Positions 18,684 to 28,940 are shown, numbered from the stretch's first letter. The stretch is DNA of 64,000 nucleotides from Alloacidobacterium sp963823845 (GCA_963823845.1 CAWGND010000013.1:620001-684000); one strand, 5' to 3'. Notes: generated by a model from the sequence alone, not told the origin. A program made the numbers and translations.

Positions 18684-20337
18684 TCGGTGTACTGTCAAAG
18701 GACAATGAAACGAGGGCGGTCGAAGAGTTTTTCCAACTGTTCAAAACTCCTTGGGAGTTCTGGGATCCATGCAAACAATATGACGTTGTCATCGCCACTC
18801 GGGAGGAGATACCGCAAGACATTAATTCAAGTGCGCTTGTGATCTACCAATCCAGTGTAATCGAACTGGACGATAGGCTTGGTCTGATGACTACGTCGCA
18901 ACGAGGACCTTCCAGAGTGAGCTGGGAGGGTGTCGAATTTCCAGTCTATGGAGGTCTGGCAGTGTTTGGCGCGTTGGATCGCCCATTGCTGAGGCTGAAG
19001 GCGGGTTCTGAGGTGGTTGGGGGGGACTCTTAGGTTCGGAACGACGAGTCGTCCGCATTGGGATTGATTTGTTTTATGAAGTTGCTTTTCTGTTAATCCA
19101 AGGACAGCCGCCAGAGAACGCCCGATTCACTACCTTAGATACTCATATTTCGCTCCTTCGAGCGATCATGGTGTCTATGGAGATCCCGTTCGTCGAGGTG
19201 CCGCCGATCCCAGCCGGCTATGATTTTATGGTCTGTCTTACACACGACGTGGATTTCGTTGGTGTGCGCGATCACAAATGGGACCGCACTATGTGGGGGT
19301 TTCTCTATCGGGCCACAGTCGGTTCGTTGCTGAAAGCTCTGGAGGGTAAACTGCCCTGGTCCAAGTGCCTGCAGAATTTGACAGCTGCGGTGTCTCTCCC
19401 CTTCGTGCATCTGGGTTTGCGAGATGATTTCTGGCTGGAGTTCGATCGGTACATGGAGATTGAGAGAGAATTCGGGTCAACTTTTTTCTTTCTTCCATTC
19501 AAAAGCGATGCCGGGATGTTGGGTTCCTGCCCAGCCCCCCAGCACCGGGCCGCTAAATATGATGTGTCTAACGTAAGCAAACAGATTAAGTACTTGCTGG
19601 ACAACGGCTGTGAAGTGGGGCTTCATGGGATCGATGCTTGGCAAGACCTTCATCGTGCTCAATCAGAGCAGTGCCGGATTCAAGAAGTAACGAATCAGCC
19701 TCAAATGGGGACTCGCATGCATTGGCTCTATTGGGATGGCAATTCACCCGAGATTCTTGAGCATGCAGGGTTTATGTACGACTCAACGTTCGGCTACAAT
19801 GATGCTATTGGTTTTCGCGCCGGAACAACTCAGCCATTCTGTCCCTTCGGCTCTGAGCGTCTGCTGGAGCTTCCGCTGAATATCCAGGACTCCTCCATGT
19901 TTTATTCAGATCGGATGATGCTGTCAGAATCCGAAGCTCTAGATGCTTGCCGACAACTGATCCACACCATGTCTTCCTCGGGAGGTGCCCTTACGGTCAA
20001 CTGGCATACTAGAAGTTTGTCCCCAGAGAGACTCTGGGGTGGTTTCTATGCCAAGCTCCTAAAGGAGATTCAGAAATACCGTGTGTGGTTCGGGACAGCT
20101 GGTGAAGTTGTCGAGTGGTTCCGGAAAAGGCGAGAGATGCGCTTCGATTCTGCCGAATTTGTAGAGAACAGTGTGCATGTGGCGCTATATAGCTCAGCCA
20201 CGAGTTCTGAATTGCCATTCACGGTGAGAATTCATCATTCGAAGATCGTCTCAGATGAATCGGGGTTTCCCCTTTGTTTGCCGGGATATACGGACCACCA
20301 GTGGAATGGTGGTAGAGCGCTAGAAATATCCTACTGA
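18680..20337 (+). CDS. Polysaccharide deacetylase-like protein (NodB fold), frameshifted at a G7 run
   Basis: The first frame (18680-~19020) ends in VVGGDS and a stop at 19033. The neighbouring frame continues LLGSERRVVRIGID, then FYEVAFLLIQGQPPENAR, up to 20337. The switch point is a run of seven G (19019-19025), so one base gained or lost there joins them into ~552 residues. The NodB-type metal motif LTHDVDFVG is visible (about 19238), then GSTFFFLPFKSD, GCEVGLHGIDAW and TVNWHTRSLS near the end. These correspond to the motif blocks of carbohydrate esterase 4-like deacetylases. The N-terminal ~180 residues are an extra domain of unknown fold. No signal peptide is seen. It overlaps asnB by 4 nt. 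Probable role is N- or O-deacetylation of the glycan or its precursor. Confidence 0.78.
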
Positions 20338-20437
20338 TGGTCGCGTCGGACCCCTACCAGACTAGCGTCAGCGTTACTTCTGTTTCTTTACTGAAGACGA
20401 GAGTCTTGGTAGAAATAACAAAAGGTGAAACTCCCCC

Positions 20438-21820
20438 ATGAGCAAAACTTATCTGGTAATACCTGTTTTATTGACCACCCTATTCGTATTGAACACTTCC
20501 GCGCGGGCCGCCACACACTACGTGGATTGCTCGGTTGCTTCCTCAGGCGATGGAACGTCTTGGGGAACGGCATGGAAAGCGCTATCGAATATCACTGGGG
20601 TATCCTCAGGCGATATCGTCTTCATCAGTGGGTCGAGCAGTTGCGCGACCTATACCACTACGCAGTGGACACCCATCAACGGCAGCGTGGGAAACCCGAT
20701 CATCTACCGCGTTGGTCAGGATGCAGGGCACACGAGTCCAGTAACGATTACCCTGACGGGATCGCCCGGATTGACTGGAACATCCAATTTGTTGCAGGGA
20801 ATTTATATTGACGGCAACTTACGGTGGCTCCAGCAATATGTCGATCAACGGACTGTTAGGCGCTGCGGGTGTCATCGCATGGAATGGGGTTCGTCTCAGT
20901 TACCTCAAGATGAACAACACCGTAATTGAAGGAACGACATTTCAGGGGTTACAGCTGGATCACAATTCGGTCAACCTCCCTTGCGGTGATGACCACTTCT
21001 TCACATCTGGTGCAAGCGCTGGGAACATCGGCTATACGAATAACTCTATTCACGACAACATTGTGGAACTCTGCCAGGTAAACGACGGTTCGGGCCACGG
21101 ATCGGACGGCTTTCAATGGATCGAGAACGTCTCCTATTATAACAACGTCCTGTTCTGGCAATTCAATGGCACCGCAAACGGCCAGCACGCAGACGGAATT
21201 CAGACTTCCGGCTCCTATGTCGCGATCTATGACAATTATTTCGAAAATGCCGGTAATTATGAGTCTATGGAGATTTCTTTGGAAGCGCAGCCCACTGGCG
21301 GATTTACAACAATGTGTTCACAGCGTTTTCTGGGCATGGAACAGGGATCTCTGGCCAGAAAATGGGACTTGGATTTGAAGTAGGTGGGCAGGGACTTTGG
21401 ATGACTTCACCGTATCGAACAACACCTGTTATGATGCACGGCCTAATCATGCCTGCGTAGATTTTGGCGGAGGATCTGCGGGCAGTGAGACCAATTCATT
21501 CGTAGTCAATAACATCGCCAATACCGATCGGGATTGTGATCTTTAACGGCGATTCGGTCATCAATTCCAATAACACAACGAGTGGCACGGAGGCTTATGC
21601 TAATGCAGCACCGTATCCCAGTGGGAATTGGAATGAAGCAGCAAGCTCCACCAACTCGATCGGGAAGGGCATCGATCCTTCCTACTTAACCAGCATATAC
21701 ACCACAGATAAGGCTGGAAACCCTCGGGGCAGTACTTGGGATATCGGGGCATATGAACTTAACTCGGGAACCGCGAGTGCGCCAGCTGCTCCTTCGAACT
21801 TGTCGTTGGCGCTAAAATAG
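20438..21820 (+). CDS. Secreted right-handed beta-helix protein (pectate-lyase-like), multiply frameshifted
   Basis: The N-terminal signal peptide is MSKTYLVIPVLLTTLFVLNT followed by SARA and cleavage before ATHYVDC. The mature part opens YVDCSVASSGDGTSWGTAW, a common start of parallel beta-helix repeat proteins. It then shows short strands with Asn ladders (LDHNSVNLPCGDDHFF, NNSIHDNIVELC, SYYNNVLFWQ, IYDNYFENAGNYESMEIS). The sense moves between frames at about 20800, 21295, 21395 and 21530, so four single-base changes are needed. It resumes as IYNNVFTAFSGHGTG, DFTVSNNTCYDARPNHAC and VINSNNTTSGTEAY, ending in GAYELNSGTASAPAAPSNLS. Expected to act outside the cytoplasm as a polysaccharide lyase, hydrolase or epimerase for the EPS. 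Catalytic residues cannot be assigned. A real pseudogene is possible given the number of breaks. Confidence 0.7.
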
Positions 21821-22003
21821 GCATCACAATGAACGCCTGCGCTCGACTTTGAGTCTCGATAAGAAATCGCAGGTCCTTTCGATGGCTGTGTTGACCTGCT
21901 CCTCTGAATCCGAACATACGGAAGTATGATTTTCGGATTCGGGAGAGCAGGGGTGAGCAAGGCTGACGCGGCTTTTATTTGCTGGCCCTGCGTTGAGAAC
22001 ACC

Positions 22004-22843
22004 ATGTCTGCAATAAACCCAATTACATTTGTGATCGCAGTCAATGACCGCGATCTGTTTGAACGCAACTTTTTGGCGTCGCCTTGCTTGCGACAATCAC
22101 AGCATCACCAGATCCTGATTCAAGAGAACTTCAACTCTGCTGCTAAGGCCTATAATGACGCCATTGACCGGGCAGCAAATGATCTCATCGTCTTTTGTCA
22201 CCAGGATATTGTCTTGCCGGAAGCGTGGTTGTCTCAATTGCAACTCTCCCTCGACAATCTGGCAATTACTGACCCGAATTGGGGAGTACTGGGAAGCTAC
22301 GGCAAGACCCAGGATGGCTGTGGTTGGGGATGCGTGTACTCTTCAGGTCGCAACATCGTTGGAGAACCGCTTGACCGGCCGGTTGTAGTTCAGACTCTAG
22401 ATGAGATTGTGTTGATCCTGAGAAAATCCTCCGGATTGCGGTTCGACGGTCTACTGCCTCATTTTCATTTTTATGGAGCCGACATTTGCCTGAGAGCCGC
22501 GAAAAGAGGCATGAAAAGTTATACCATCTATGCATTCTGCATACACAACACGCACCAGACATTGGTCCTGCCGAAAGAATTTTACGAATGCTGCCGGTAT
22601 ATCAAGCATGTGTGGAAGAATCATCTGCCCATTCAAACCACCTGCATTAAAATCACTAGGTTTAACTTGCCACTCTACTACAGAAAGTTGAGAGAGTTTC
22701 ATCTGCGGTACATCCGCCGAAAAGAATGCGGCGGCACGCGGGTGCGGGAGCCCTTACTCCTTCTTGAAACAATCGATGGCAGAGCCACAGCGACGGCCGG
22801 CCATGCGTTGTCGGCGGATGCAAATCCTCTCAGCACGACGTAA
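22004..22843 (+). CDS. Glycosyltransferase-like protein (GT2/StrF-like domain)
   Basis: About 279 residues from the ATG at 22004 (MSAINPITFVIAVND). An upstream start at 21926 adds a non-conserved segment. It has a GT-A-like order: ITFVIAVND first strand, QENFNSAAKAYNDAIDRAAN, then DLIVFCHQDIVLPEAWLSQL in place of a DXD. The middle contains GVLGSYGKTQDGCGWGCVYSSG and DEIVLILRKSSGLRFDGLLPHFHFYGADICL, split by short gaps, typical of the streptomycin-StrF-like glycosyltransferases. The C-terminal third has many Cys and Arg and no known motif. Its place between the beta-helix protein and the polymerase-like membrane protein fits a side-branch transferase. Confidence 0.7.
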   Translation: MSAINPITFVIAVNDRDLFERNFLASPCLRQSQHHQILIQENFNSAAKAYNDAIDRAANDLIVFCHQDIVLPEAWLSQLQLSLDNLAITDPNWGVLGSYGKTQDGCGWGCVYSSGRNIVGEPLDRPVVVQTLDEIVLILRKSSGLRFDGLLPHFHFYGADICLRAAKRGMKSYTIYAFCIHNTHQTLVLPKEFYECCRYIKHVWKNHLPIQTTCIKITRFNLPLYYRKLREFHLRYIRRKECGGTRVREPLLLLETIDGRATATAGHALSADANPLSTT

Positions 22844-22931
22844 CAATGTCACACATCCTGTCGGAGTGACCTCCCAAAGGTTGTTGTGCCGCTCGCTGCT
22901 GCATTAAGGAATAAGAGAAAAGCAATAGTCC

Positions 22932-24320
22932 GTGGAACCCACAAACCTCAGGTTCGGTGGCGGCGCGGCCAGCACGACCTTGCACCCGGTTGTCGCGCTG
23001 GCGTTACTTATCAGCGCCATTCTGATATTTCGTCTGCCGCGAAAGCATGTGGTGATGCCATCGCTCGCGACAATGCTCCTTGTGCCATTTGGTCAGGTCG
23101 TGGTTCTTGGCGGATTGCACTTTACTGTCTATCGAATCGTCGTCATTTTCGGGTTAATTCGACTGGCCATGACTAAGCCACCGAAGGGGGCAAGTCGGTT
23201 TGCTGGCGGATTTAATGCCATTGACCGCGCTTTTGCTCTATCGGCCTTATTTTCCTGCTTAGTGTTTTCTCTTCAGTGGATGGAGACACCCGCCCTTATT
23301 AAGAGCATTGGAAATTTACTAGATGCCCTTGGAGGATATTTTGTCCTACGGTTCCTAGTCGGGAACAAGGAAGACGTGCAGTTGGCAATTAAGGGACTTG
23401 CCATCGTCGCCTTGGTCTTAGGGGTCTGCATGACTAACGAGCAGTTCACTCACGAAAATGTATTCGGCTTGCTGGGTGGCGGGACCTCGTTGGCGACGGT
23501 TATACGAGATGGTAAGCCGCGATCAATGGGGCCGTTTGAGGTTTACATTACGGCGGGAGTTTTTGGCGCCACGCTGATGCCCTTATTCATCTGGTTATGG
23601 TCAGAGGCGAAGTCCAGAACCATGGGCTGCTTGGGGATCATCGGTGCGACGGCCATTACCTTTACCTCGAACTCTAGCACCCCCCTTCTTGCCTATGTAG
23701 CCGGGCTTGTGGGTCTTTGCTTTTGGCCTCTCCGCAGGAGAATGCGCGTTTTCCGGTGGGTACTTGTGTTGATCCTCGTGGCCCTGCATCTTGCGATGAA
23801 GGCGCCTGTCTGGGCACTGATCGGCCGGATAGATTTGACTGGTTCTTCTTCAGGCAACCATCGTTATATGCTCGTTGATAATACAATAAGACACTTCAGC
23901 GATTGGTGGCTCCTCGGTGTTAAGGACTACGACAGTTGGGGATATGATATGTGGGACCTCTCCAACCAGTATGTGGCCTACGGTGTCACCGGGGGTTTAG
24001 TCACCTTGATCTTCTTCGTCGCAACGATTTCTCGCAGCTTCGGGAAGTTGGGAGCAGCGAGGAAGTACGTATCAGGTGAGCCTAAGTACGAATGGCGGTT
24101 GTGGTGTCTCGGTGCTGCGCTTTTTGCCCACGTCGTGGCTTATTTCGGAATTGGTTATTTTGATCAGATGCAGGTGGCATGGTATGCGTTGTTGGCCATC
24201 ATCAGCGTCGCTGTGTCCGAAGTCACAAGCGTACAGCAAATAGAGGAGCAGGAGGTATTCGCGTCAGTCAACACAGTAAATGAACCCATGAAGTGGCGTG
24301 TGCTGGAGGCGGATCATTGA
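22932..24320 (+). CDS. O-antigen ligase/polymerase-like multi-pass membrane protein
   Basis: GTG start at 22932, 462 residues, with about ten hydrophobic segments (for example HPVVALALLISAILIF, IVVIFGLIRLAM, GLAIVALVLGVCM, VLVLILVALHLAM, LVTLIFFVATIS). A large loop lies between the segments at residues ~280-350 and contains SSSGNHRYMLVDNTIRHF and the DWWLLGVKDYDSWG stretch. This pattern of a polar loop with Arg/His near an R-x-x-L segment is typical of the Wzy/WaaL superfamily. The expected role is periplasmic polymerisation of lipid-linked repeat units, or ligation. Family membership is clear from topology rather than from conserved residues. It is the only polymerase candidate in the locus. 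Confidence 0.8.
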   Translation: MEPTNLRFGGGAASTTLHPVVALALLISAILIFRLPRKHVVMPSLATMLLVPFGQVVVLGGLHFTVYRIVVIFGLIRLAMTKPPKGASRFAGGFNAIDRAFALSALFSCLVFSLQWMETPALIKSIGNLLDALGGYFVLRFLVGNKEDVQLAIKGLAIVALVLGVCMTNEQFTHENVFGLLGGGTSLATVIRDGKPRSMGPFEVYITAGVFGATLMPLFIWLWSEAKSRTMGCLGIIGATAITFTSNSSTPLLAYVAGLVGLCFWPLRRRMRVFRWVLVLILVALHLAMKAPVWALIGRIDLTGSSSGNHRYMLVDNTIRHFSDWWLLGVKDYDSWGYDMWDLSNQYVAYGVTGGLVTLIFFVATISRSFGKLGAARKYVSGEPKYEWRLWCLGAALFAHVVAYFGIGYFDQMQVAWYALLAIISVAVSEVTSVQQIEEQEVFASVNTVNEPMKWRVLEADH

Positions 24321-24612
24321 GCCGAAACGACCATCCGATTCGAGCATTGGGGCATCGTAAGGCTCGCTCAAAATGAATGCAAAAAGTGGCATCTCTTGGA
24401 ATAAGACCAAAGATCGCCTCAGGCGAAACTGCTAACAGCGCATCCTGCTGTACGTCGTGCAGTTTGTCGGATCTCTGTAATCCCTTACCTAAGTCGCTGC
24501 CCCATGCTAGCAAGGCGTTTGCATACTAATCGCGAGTAAAGTGCTATGCGAATGATCAGCTAGCTCGTTAGTGCCAGTCTTAAGACCCCTCTCCAAGAGT
24601 TGCAATCATTTC

Positions 24613-25848
24613 ATGAAAATCTGCTTCATAACAAATTCCTCTCAGTTAGGTGGAGCTGAGAGAGTGCTCCTGGAAACGATCGATGTCCTCAATGAGCGAG
24701 GAATTGAGTGCCGGGTACTTATGCCCGGAACCGGGGACCTGATGAAGGAACTAGAGGCGCGCGATATTCCTTACGCTTTTCTCGACGGGGGTTCCTGGAT
24801 CTCTTGGACGCGGCCATCGCCATGGGTAAGGTTGAAGGCTACCGCGAAGATAGCAGGGAGACTTGTTTCTGCCGCTCGGCAAATTAGAAAGTGGAAATGT
24901 GACGTTATCTTCAGCAATACCTTGACCGTTTGCAATGGCTCAATAATAGCGCGACTGCTAAATCTGCCCCACATCTGGCATCTGCATGAATTCGGCAAGG
25001 AAGACCATGGAGTATTCTACAAATTTGGCGAACGATTTTCGAACCGAGCAATTGGGAACCTGTCATCTGCGTGTATAGTCGTTTCAAATGCGATGGCAGC
25101 AAAATACGGAAGGTTTGTTGCACCGTCAAAGCTGGCCGTTGTGTACCCATCTATGCATCTGGCGCTCAGAAACCAGCAGGCAGTAGATCCTATCGCTGCA
25201 TCGTTACCACCTGATATTGGTCGCCTGCGCCTCGTCATCGTAGGAGGGATAACCGAAGGTAAGGGGCAAGCTGACGCGATACTAGCTCTCTCCGAACTTA
25301 CGCGGCGAGGCGTTGATACTGAGCTACTTCTTGTTGGGGAAAGCTACCCCACATATCGACGGAGCCTGGATGAAACGATTAGACAGAGCGGACTAGGCAA
25401 TCGTGTTCATTTCATTGGAAAAGTCGCCGACACGCTACCAATTCTGCAAACGTCGGATATAGTGTTGGTCTGTTCGAGGGCAGAGGCATTCGGAAGGGCG
25501 ACGGTGGAGGCCATGTTAGCTGAAAGACCCGTGGTCGGTGCAGCTAGCGGCGCGACGGCTGAGTTAATTCAGGACGGGTTTAACGGTCTTCTCTATAAAT
25601 ATGGTGACCCTATTGATCTAGCAGGTAAGATCCAGTTCCTTAGAAAACATCCCGCCTACTCGCGAGAACTAGGACGACGCGGTAAAACCTGGGCCAATGG
25701 TCTATTTACCAAGAAGCGTTACGGCAATGAAATGATGGCAGTTCTCTATTCCGCCACTTTTGAACATTCTTGTCGCACAAAATCGCACTTTGAGAATGCT
25801 GGCGTTACGGACACTTTGCCTGAGCGCCACCAAGACAGTATTAATTGA
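24613..25848 (+). CDS. Glycosyltransferase family 4
   Basis: GT-B enzyme, 411 residues from the ATG at 24613 (MKICFITNSSQLGGAERVLL, with the GGAE motif of GT4). A possible start at 24571 adds 14 non-conserved residues. The second domain has LVIVGGITEGKGQADAILAL, RVHFIGKVADTLPILQTSDI and the donor-binding signature CSRAEAFGRATVEAMLAERP. The gene stops at 25848 and the next start lies 1 nt later. It opens a block (24.6-28.9 kb) that by eye is more AT-rich than the rest of the locus. The 292-nt gap upstream (24321-24612) has no supported feature. Acceptor and donor are unknown. Confidence 0.88.
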   Translation: MKICFITNSSQLGGAERVLLETIDVLNERGIECRVLMPGTGDLMKELEARDIPYAFLDGGSWISWTRPSPWVRLKATAKIAGRLVSAARQIRKWKCDVIFSNTLTVCNGSIIARLLNLPHIWHLHEFGKEDHGVFYKFGERFSNRAIGNLSSACIVVSNAMAAKYGRFVAPSKLAVVYPSMHLALRNQQAVDPIAASLPPDIGRLRLVIVGGITEGKGQADAILALSELTRRGVDTELLLVGESYPTYRRSLDETIRQSGLGNRVHFIGKVADTLPILQTSDIVLVCSRAEAFGRATVEAMLAERPVVGAASGATAELIQDGFNGLLYKYGDPIDLAGKIQFLRKHPAYSRELGRRGKTWANGLFTKKRYGNEMMAVLYSATFEHSCRTKSHFENAGVTDTLPERHQDSIN

Positions 25849-25849
25849 T

Positions 25850-26890
25850 ATGCTTCCGTCTGAACCTTTAGTGTCAATAATTACGCCAGTCTATAATGGC
25901 GCCAAATATCTGGCCAAATGCATGTCCAGCGTGTTATCTCAACGCTATTCTAATTGGGAATATATAGTTGTAAATAACTGTAGCAACGACACGACGTTGG
26001 ATATTGCTCTTGGCTACGAAACCAAAGATAGCCGCGTTCGGGTGGTCACCAACAGTCATTTTGCAGAAGTTATTGATAATCATAATATTGCCTTTCGTCA
26101 AATTTCACCCCAAAGCAAATATTGCAAGCTGGTATCCGCCGATGATTGGCTTTATCCAGAGGCCATTCAAAGCCTGGTTACACTTGCCGACTGCAATCCA
26201 TCGCTGGGCATACTGCAAGGCTATGTCGTTACTACAAGCGGCGTGAGGTCAACGGGAATAACCGTCGACGCCAATACTTTCTCCGGTCGAGAGATCGGAC
26301 GTCAATATCTTTTAGGGCAAATTGACATCACAGCACCATCATCATTGTTGTATCGTTCTTCAATAGTAAGATCAATGGATCCGTTCTTCCCCGGCAAAAA
26401 TGCCAGTGCGGACGTAGAGGCCTGCCTTCGGTGTCTGCAATACTGCGATTTTGGCGTGGTCCCGCAAATTGTATCGTATGAGCGGATTCATGAGGAGGCG
26501 GTCACTGCAAGAGTTCGCAAGCTTCATAGCTATCTCCTAGATCGTATCGAACTTGTCTTGCAATATGGCAAGGTTTATCTCACTAGACGGGAGATGGACA
26601 CCAGACTCGAACAAATGCTGGTGAATTATTACGAGGTAATTGCTGCGGCTCTAGTCAACGGTAAAGGCAGGGAGTTTAGGAGATATCACCAAGAAAGACT
26701 GAGACAGTTAGGACTGCGCTTTTATGGTGGCAGACTGGGTAGAGCTTTATCGGCAAAGGTTTTGGACCTGCTGCTGAATCCAAAACAAACAGTGGAGAAG
26801 GGACTCCAGCGTGTATTTAAGCCTGGGCTATACATAGAATCAATGAATGAATCGTCAACCGAGCGTCAGGGATTGCAGGTTTCGAAATGA
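25850..26890 (+). CDS. Glycosyltransferase family 2
   Basis: GT-A enzyme, 346 residues from the ATG at 25850, where the first conserved strand starts (MLPSEPLVSIITPVYNGAKY). The open frame extends to 25760, but that part overlaps the upstream gene. It carries VVNNCSNDTTLDIA, then KYCKLVSADDWLYPEAIQSL, with ADDW in the metal-binding position. This group (GT2 with SADDW) transfers hexoses or amino sugars in O-antigen and capsule loci. The C-terminal third is basic and helical (GKGREFRRYHQERLRQLGL). It overlaps the pyruvyl transferase gene by 4 nt. Confidence 0.87.
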   Translation: MLPSEPLVSIITPVYNGAKYLAKCMSSVLSQRYSNWEYIVVNNCSNDTTLDIALGYETKDSRVRVVTNSHFAEVIDNHNIAFRQISPQSKYCKLVSADDWLYPEAIQSLVTLADCNPSLGILQGYVVTTSGVRSTGITVDANTFSGREIGRQYLLGQIDITAPSSLLYRSSIVRSMDPFFPGKNASADVEACLRCLQYCDFGVVPQIVSYERIHEEAVTARVRKLHSYLLDRIELVLQYGKVYLTRREMDTRLEQMLVNYYEVIAAALVNGKGREFRRYHQERLRQLGLRFYGGRLGRALSAKVLDLLLNPKQTVEKGLQRVFKPGLYIESMNESSTERQGLQVSK

Positions 26891-28152
26891 CGACTATGTC
26901 AAGACGAGAACGGGTCGCCGTTTTTGGCCATTTTGGTGCGGGGAATTTCGGCAATGAGGGAACGCTTGAAGCGATGCTTTACAATCTTCGCCGATGGAGT
27001 CCTAATGCGGAAATTACTTGTGTTTGCACGGTCCCTGAGAAGGTAGCTGCAGATTACAACCTTACAGCGACTAAGATCAGCGATGTGGTGATTGGACCGT
27101 GGCGAGTAAGCAATCTCTTTGCCAGGCTATTTCGCAAGTTGTTAGTCGGAATACCGATCGAGTGTTACCGGTGGTTCAGAGCTATGGTGACGCTTAGTCG
27201 TGTGGATGCGCTCATTGTGCCAGGGACAGGATTGTTGACCGATGCGTACAGCCTGGTTGGGTGGGGCCCTTACAACACATTCAAGTGGTCGGTAATAGCC
27301 AAACTATGCCGCTGTAGGCTATTGTTTGTCAGCGTTGGAGCGGGTCCACTGTATAGCCGACTGGGTAAGTATTTTGTTAAAGGCGCACTTTCACTTGCAG
27401 ATTTCCGATCATATCGGGACATATCGACTTTACGCTATTTAGAAAATATAGGTCTTCGTTCCGAGGCGGATCGCGTCTATCCCGATCTTGCTTTTAGTCT
27501 AGCGACATTGCGTTTGCCCAAGGGCGGCACCGAATCAAAACCGAGACGGGTCGTCGGTCTAGGTTTGATGGAATATGCTGGTAGATATAGTGTTGCAGAG
27601 CCCAGTAACGCAATATACTCAGCATATCTCGATAACCTGGCAATTTTCGTGGGGTGGCTACTTGATCACAACTATGACGTTCGGCTGCTAATCGGAGACC
27701 TTACGGATAAATCTGTCGTCCTTGAATTCAAGGATATACTGAGTGCCCGGTTAGTAAACTATGATGCCGAACGCATCATTGATCAGGTCGTTTCATCTGT
27801 CGACCAGCTCTTGTTGCAAGTCGCTTCAACAGACGTCGTAATAGGGACAAGGTTTCATAACGTTATCATGGCAATGCTTCTCGGTAAGCCGGTTATATCT
27901 ATTTCATTTCACCATAAATGCACCTCCCTAATGAGCCAAATGGGATTGTCAGAGTACTGTCTTGATATCAACAGCTTTAGTTATGGCTGTTTAATTGAAA
28001 CCTTTTGCATGCTCGAAGAAAATATCGAGACGTTAAAACTTAAGATTATAGATGAGGCGCAGAAGCGTCGTGAAGCTTTAGAGGAGCAGTACAAGATAAT
28101 CTTTGATCGAATATTACCTGGCATGAATGTGCCACCTTTTGATAATAGATAG
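26887..28152 (+). CDS. Polysaccharide pyruvyl transferase family protein (WcaK/CsaB-like)
   Basis: 421 residues. The start MTTMSRRERVAVFGHFGAGN leads into NFGNEGTLEAMLYNLRR, the N-terminal signature of the family. The C-terminal half has DVVIGTRFHNVIMAMLLGKP and ISISFHHKCTSLMSQMGL, the usual TRxH and H-K segments that contact phosphoenolpyruvate. The reaction is transfer of a pyruvate ketal (or a related group) onto a sugar of the repeat unit, adding negative charge. Some family members instead act as glycosyl-1-phosphate or N-acetylmannosamine transferases, so the exact chemistry is open. The reading frame is intact and starts inside the preceding glycosyltransferase stop. Confidence 0.85.
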   Translation: MTTMSRRERVAVFGHFGAGNFGNEGTLEAMLYNLRRWSPNAEITCVCTVPEKVAADYNLTATKISDVVIGPWRVSNLFARLFRKLLVGIPIECYRWFRAMVTLSRVDALIVPGTGLLTDAYSLVGWGPYNTFKWSVIAKLCRCRLLFVSVGAGPLYSRLGKYFVKGALSLADFRSYRDISTLRYLENIGLRSEADRVYPDLAFSLATLRLPKGGTESKPRRVVGLGLMEYAGRYSVAEPSNAIYSAYLDNLAIFVGWLLDHNYDVRLLIGDLTDKSVVLEFKDILSARLVNYDAERIIDQVVSSVDQLLLQVASTDVVIGTRFHNVIMAMLLGKPVISISFHHKCTSLMSQMGLSEYCLDINSFSYGCLIETFCMLEENIETLKLKIIDEAQKRREALEEQYKIIFDRILPGMNVPPFDNR

Positions 28153-28210
28153 CAAGGACCTCCAACGCACTTAGAATCTTTGTGTACTTCGTCACTGAAA
28201 GGTATTAAGA

Positions 28211-28867
28211 ATGCAATTAGACACTGCCCTGTACAATAAGCGCGATTTTTGGATCAAGGAAAATCTGCTGTATGCAAAGCCACACTTTCGGCTTACTAAA
28301 GCCGCACGGCTTATCAACAAAATGGCTGGGACAAGTCAGTGTGACCTTCTAGATGTCGGCTGCGGGCCGGCGGCGTTGAGCCATCTACTAGGCGAAAACA
28401 TTTCATATCACGGCGTTGATATCGCGATACACTCGCCGGCCTCAAACCTGGTTGAGGTAGACTTTGTTGAGAACCCAATTGTATTTGGTGGAAAGAAATT
28501 CGACATTATCATAGCTCAAGGAGTTTTCGAATATATTGGCGGGGCACAGTCGAAGAAGATGTCGGAAATCGCACGCCTGTTGAAAAGAGATGGCATATTC
28601 ATTGTGTCGTATGTGAATTTTGATCATCGTGACGCGAGGATATATGCTCCTTACAATAATATTCAGCCGCGTGACGAGTTTGCTGCCTCATTAAGAAAGC
28701 ATTTTGATATACAGCGATTTTTACCCACTTCTCACCATATACATGGCCATGAACCCAACCGTTCTTATATGAAGCAAATTCAGTTACATATTAATATGAA
28801 CGTGCCATTCATTAGCCGCCGCTTGGCTGTTGAGTATTTTTTTGTCTGCTCGAAGAAAGAGCGGTGA
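28211..28867 (+). CDS. Class I SAM-dependent methyltransferase
   Basis: 218 residues with motif I DLLDVGCGPAALSHLLG (about residues 47-63), an acidic post-I strand (YHGVDIAIHS), motif IV FDIIIAQGVFEYIGG and the post-IV EIARLLKRDGIFIVSYVNF. This is the Methyltransf_11/25-type core without extra domains. A sugar or lipid-linked glycan O-methyltransferase is the likely role, judged only from its place inside the EPS locus. Start ATG at 28211. A 58-nt gap separates it from the pyruvyl transferase. Confidence 0.8.
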   Translation: MQLDTALYNKRDFWIKENLLYAKPHFRLTKAARLINKMAGTSQCDLLDVGCGPAALSHLLGENISYHGVDIAIHSPASNLVEVDFVENPIVFGGKKFDIIIAQGVFEYIGGAQSKKMSEIARLLKRDGIFIVSYVNFDHRDARIYAPYNNIQPRDEFAASLRKHFDIQRFLPTSHHIHGHEPNRSYMKQIQLHINMNVPFISRRLAVEYFFVCSKKER

Positions 28868-28940
28868 AACTGTTCGTGAGAGTGTTTGCCGCCGCAGAAG
28901 CTGACAACAATCCAGCTTGTTTCTTTCTACAGAATCAGTC

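Noticed and set aside
20808..21383. Separate gene inside the beta-helix region
   Set aside because: Its sense continues directly from the upstream frame (signal peptide part) and into further frames; it is one interrupted gene.
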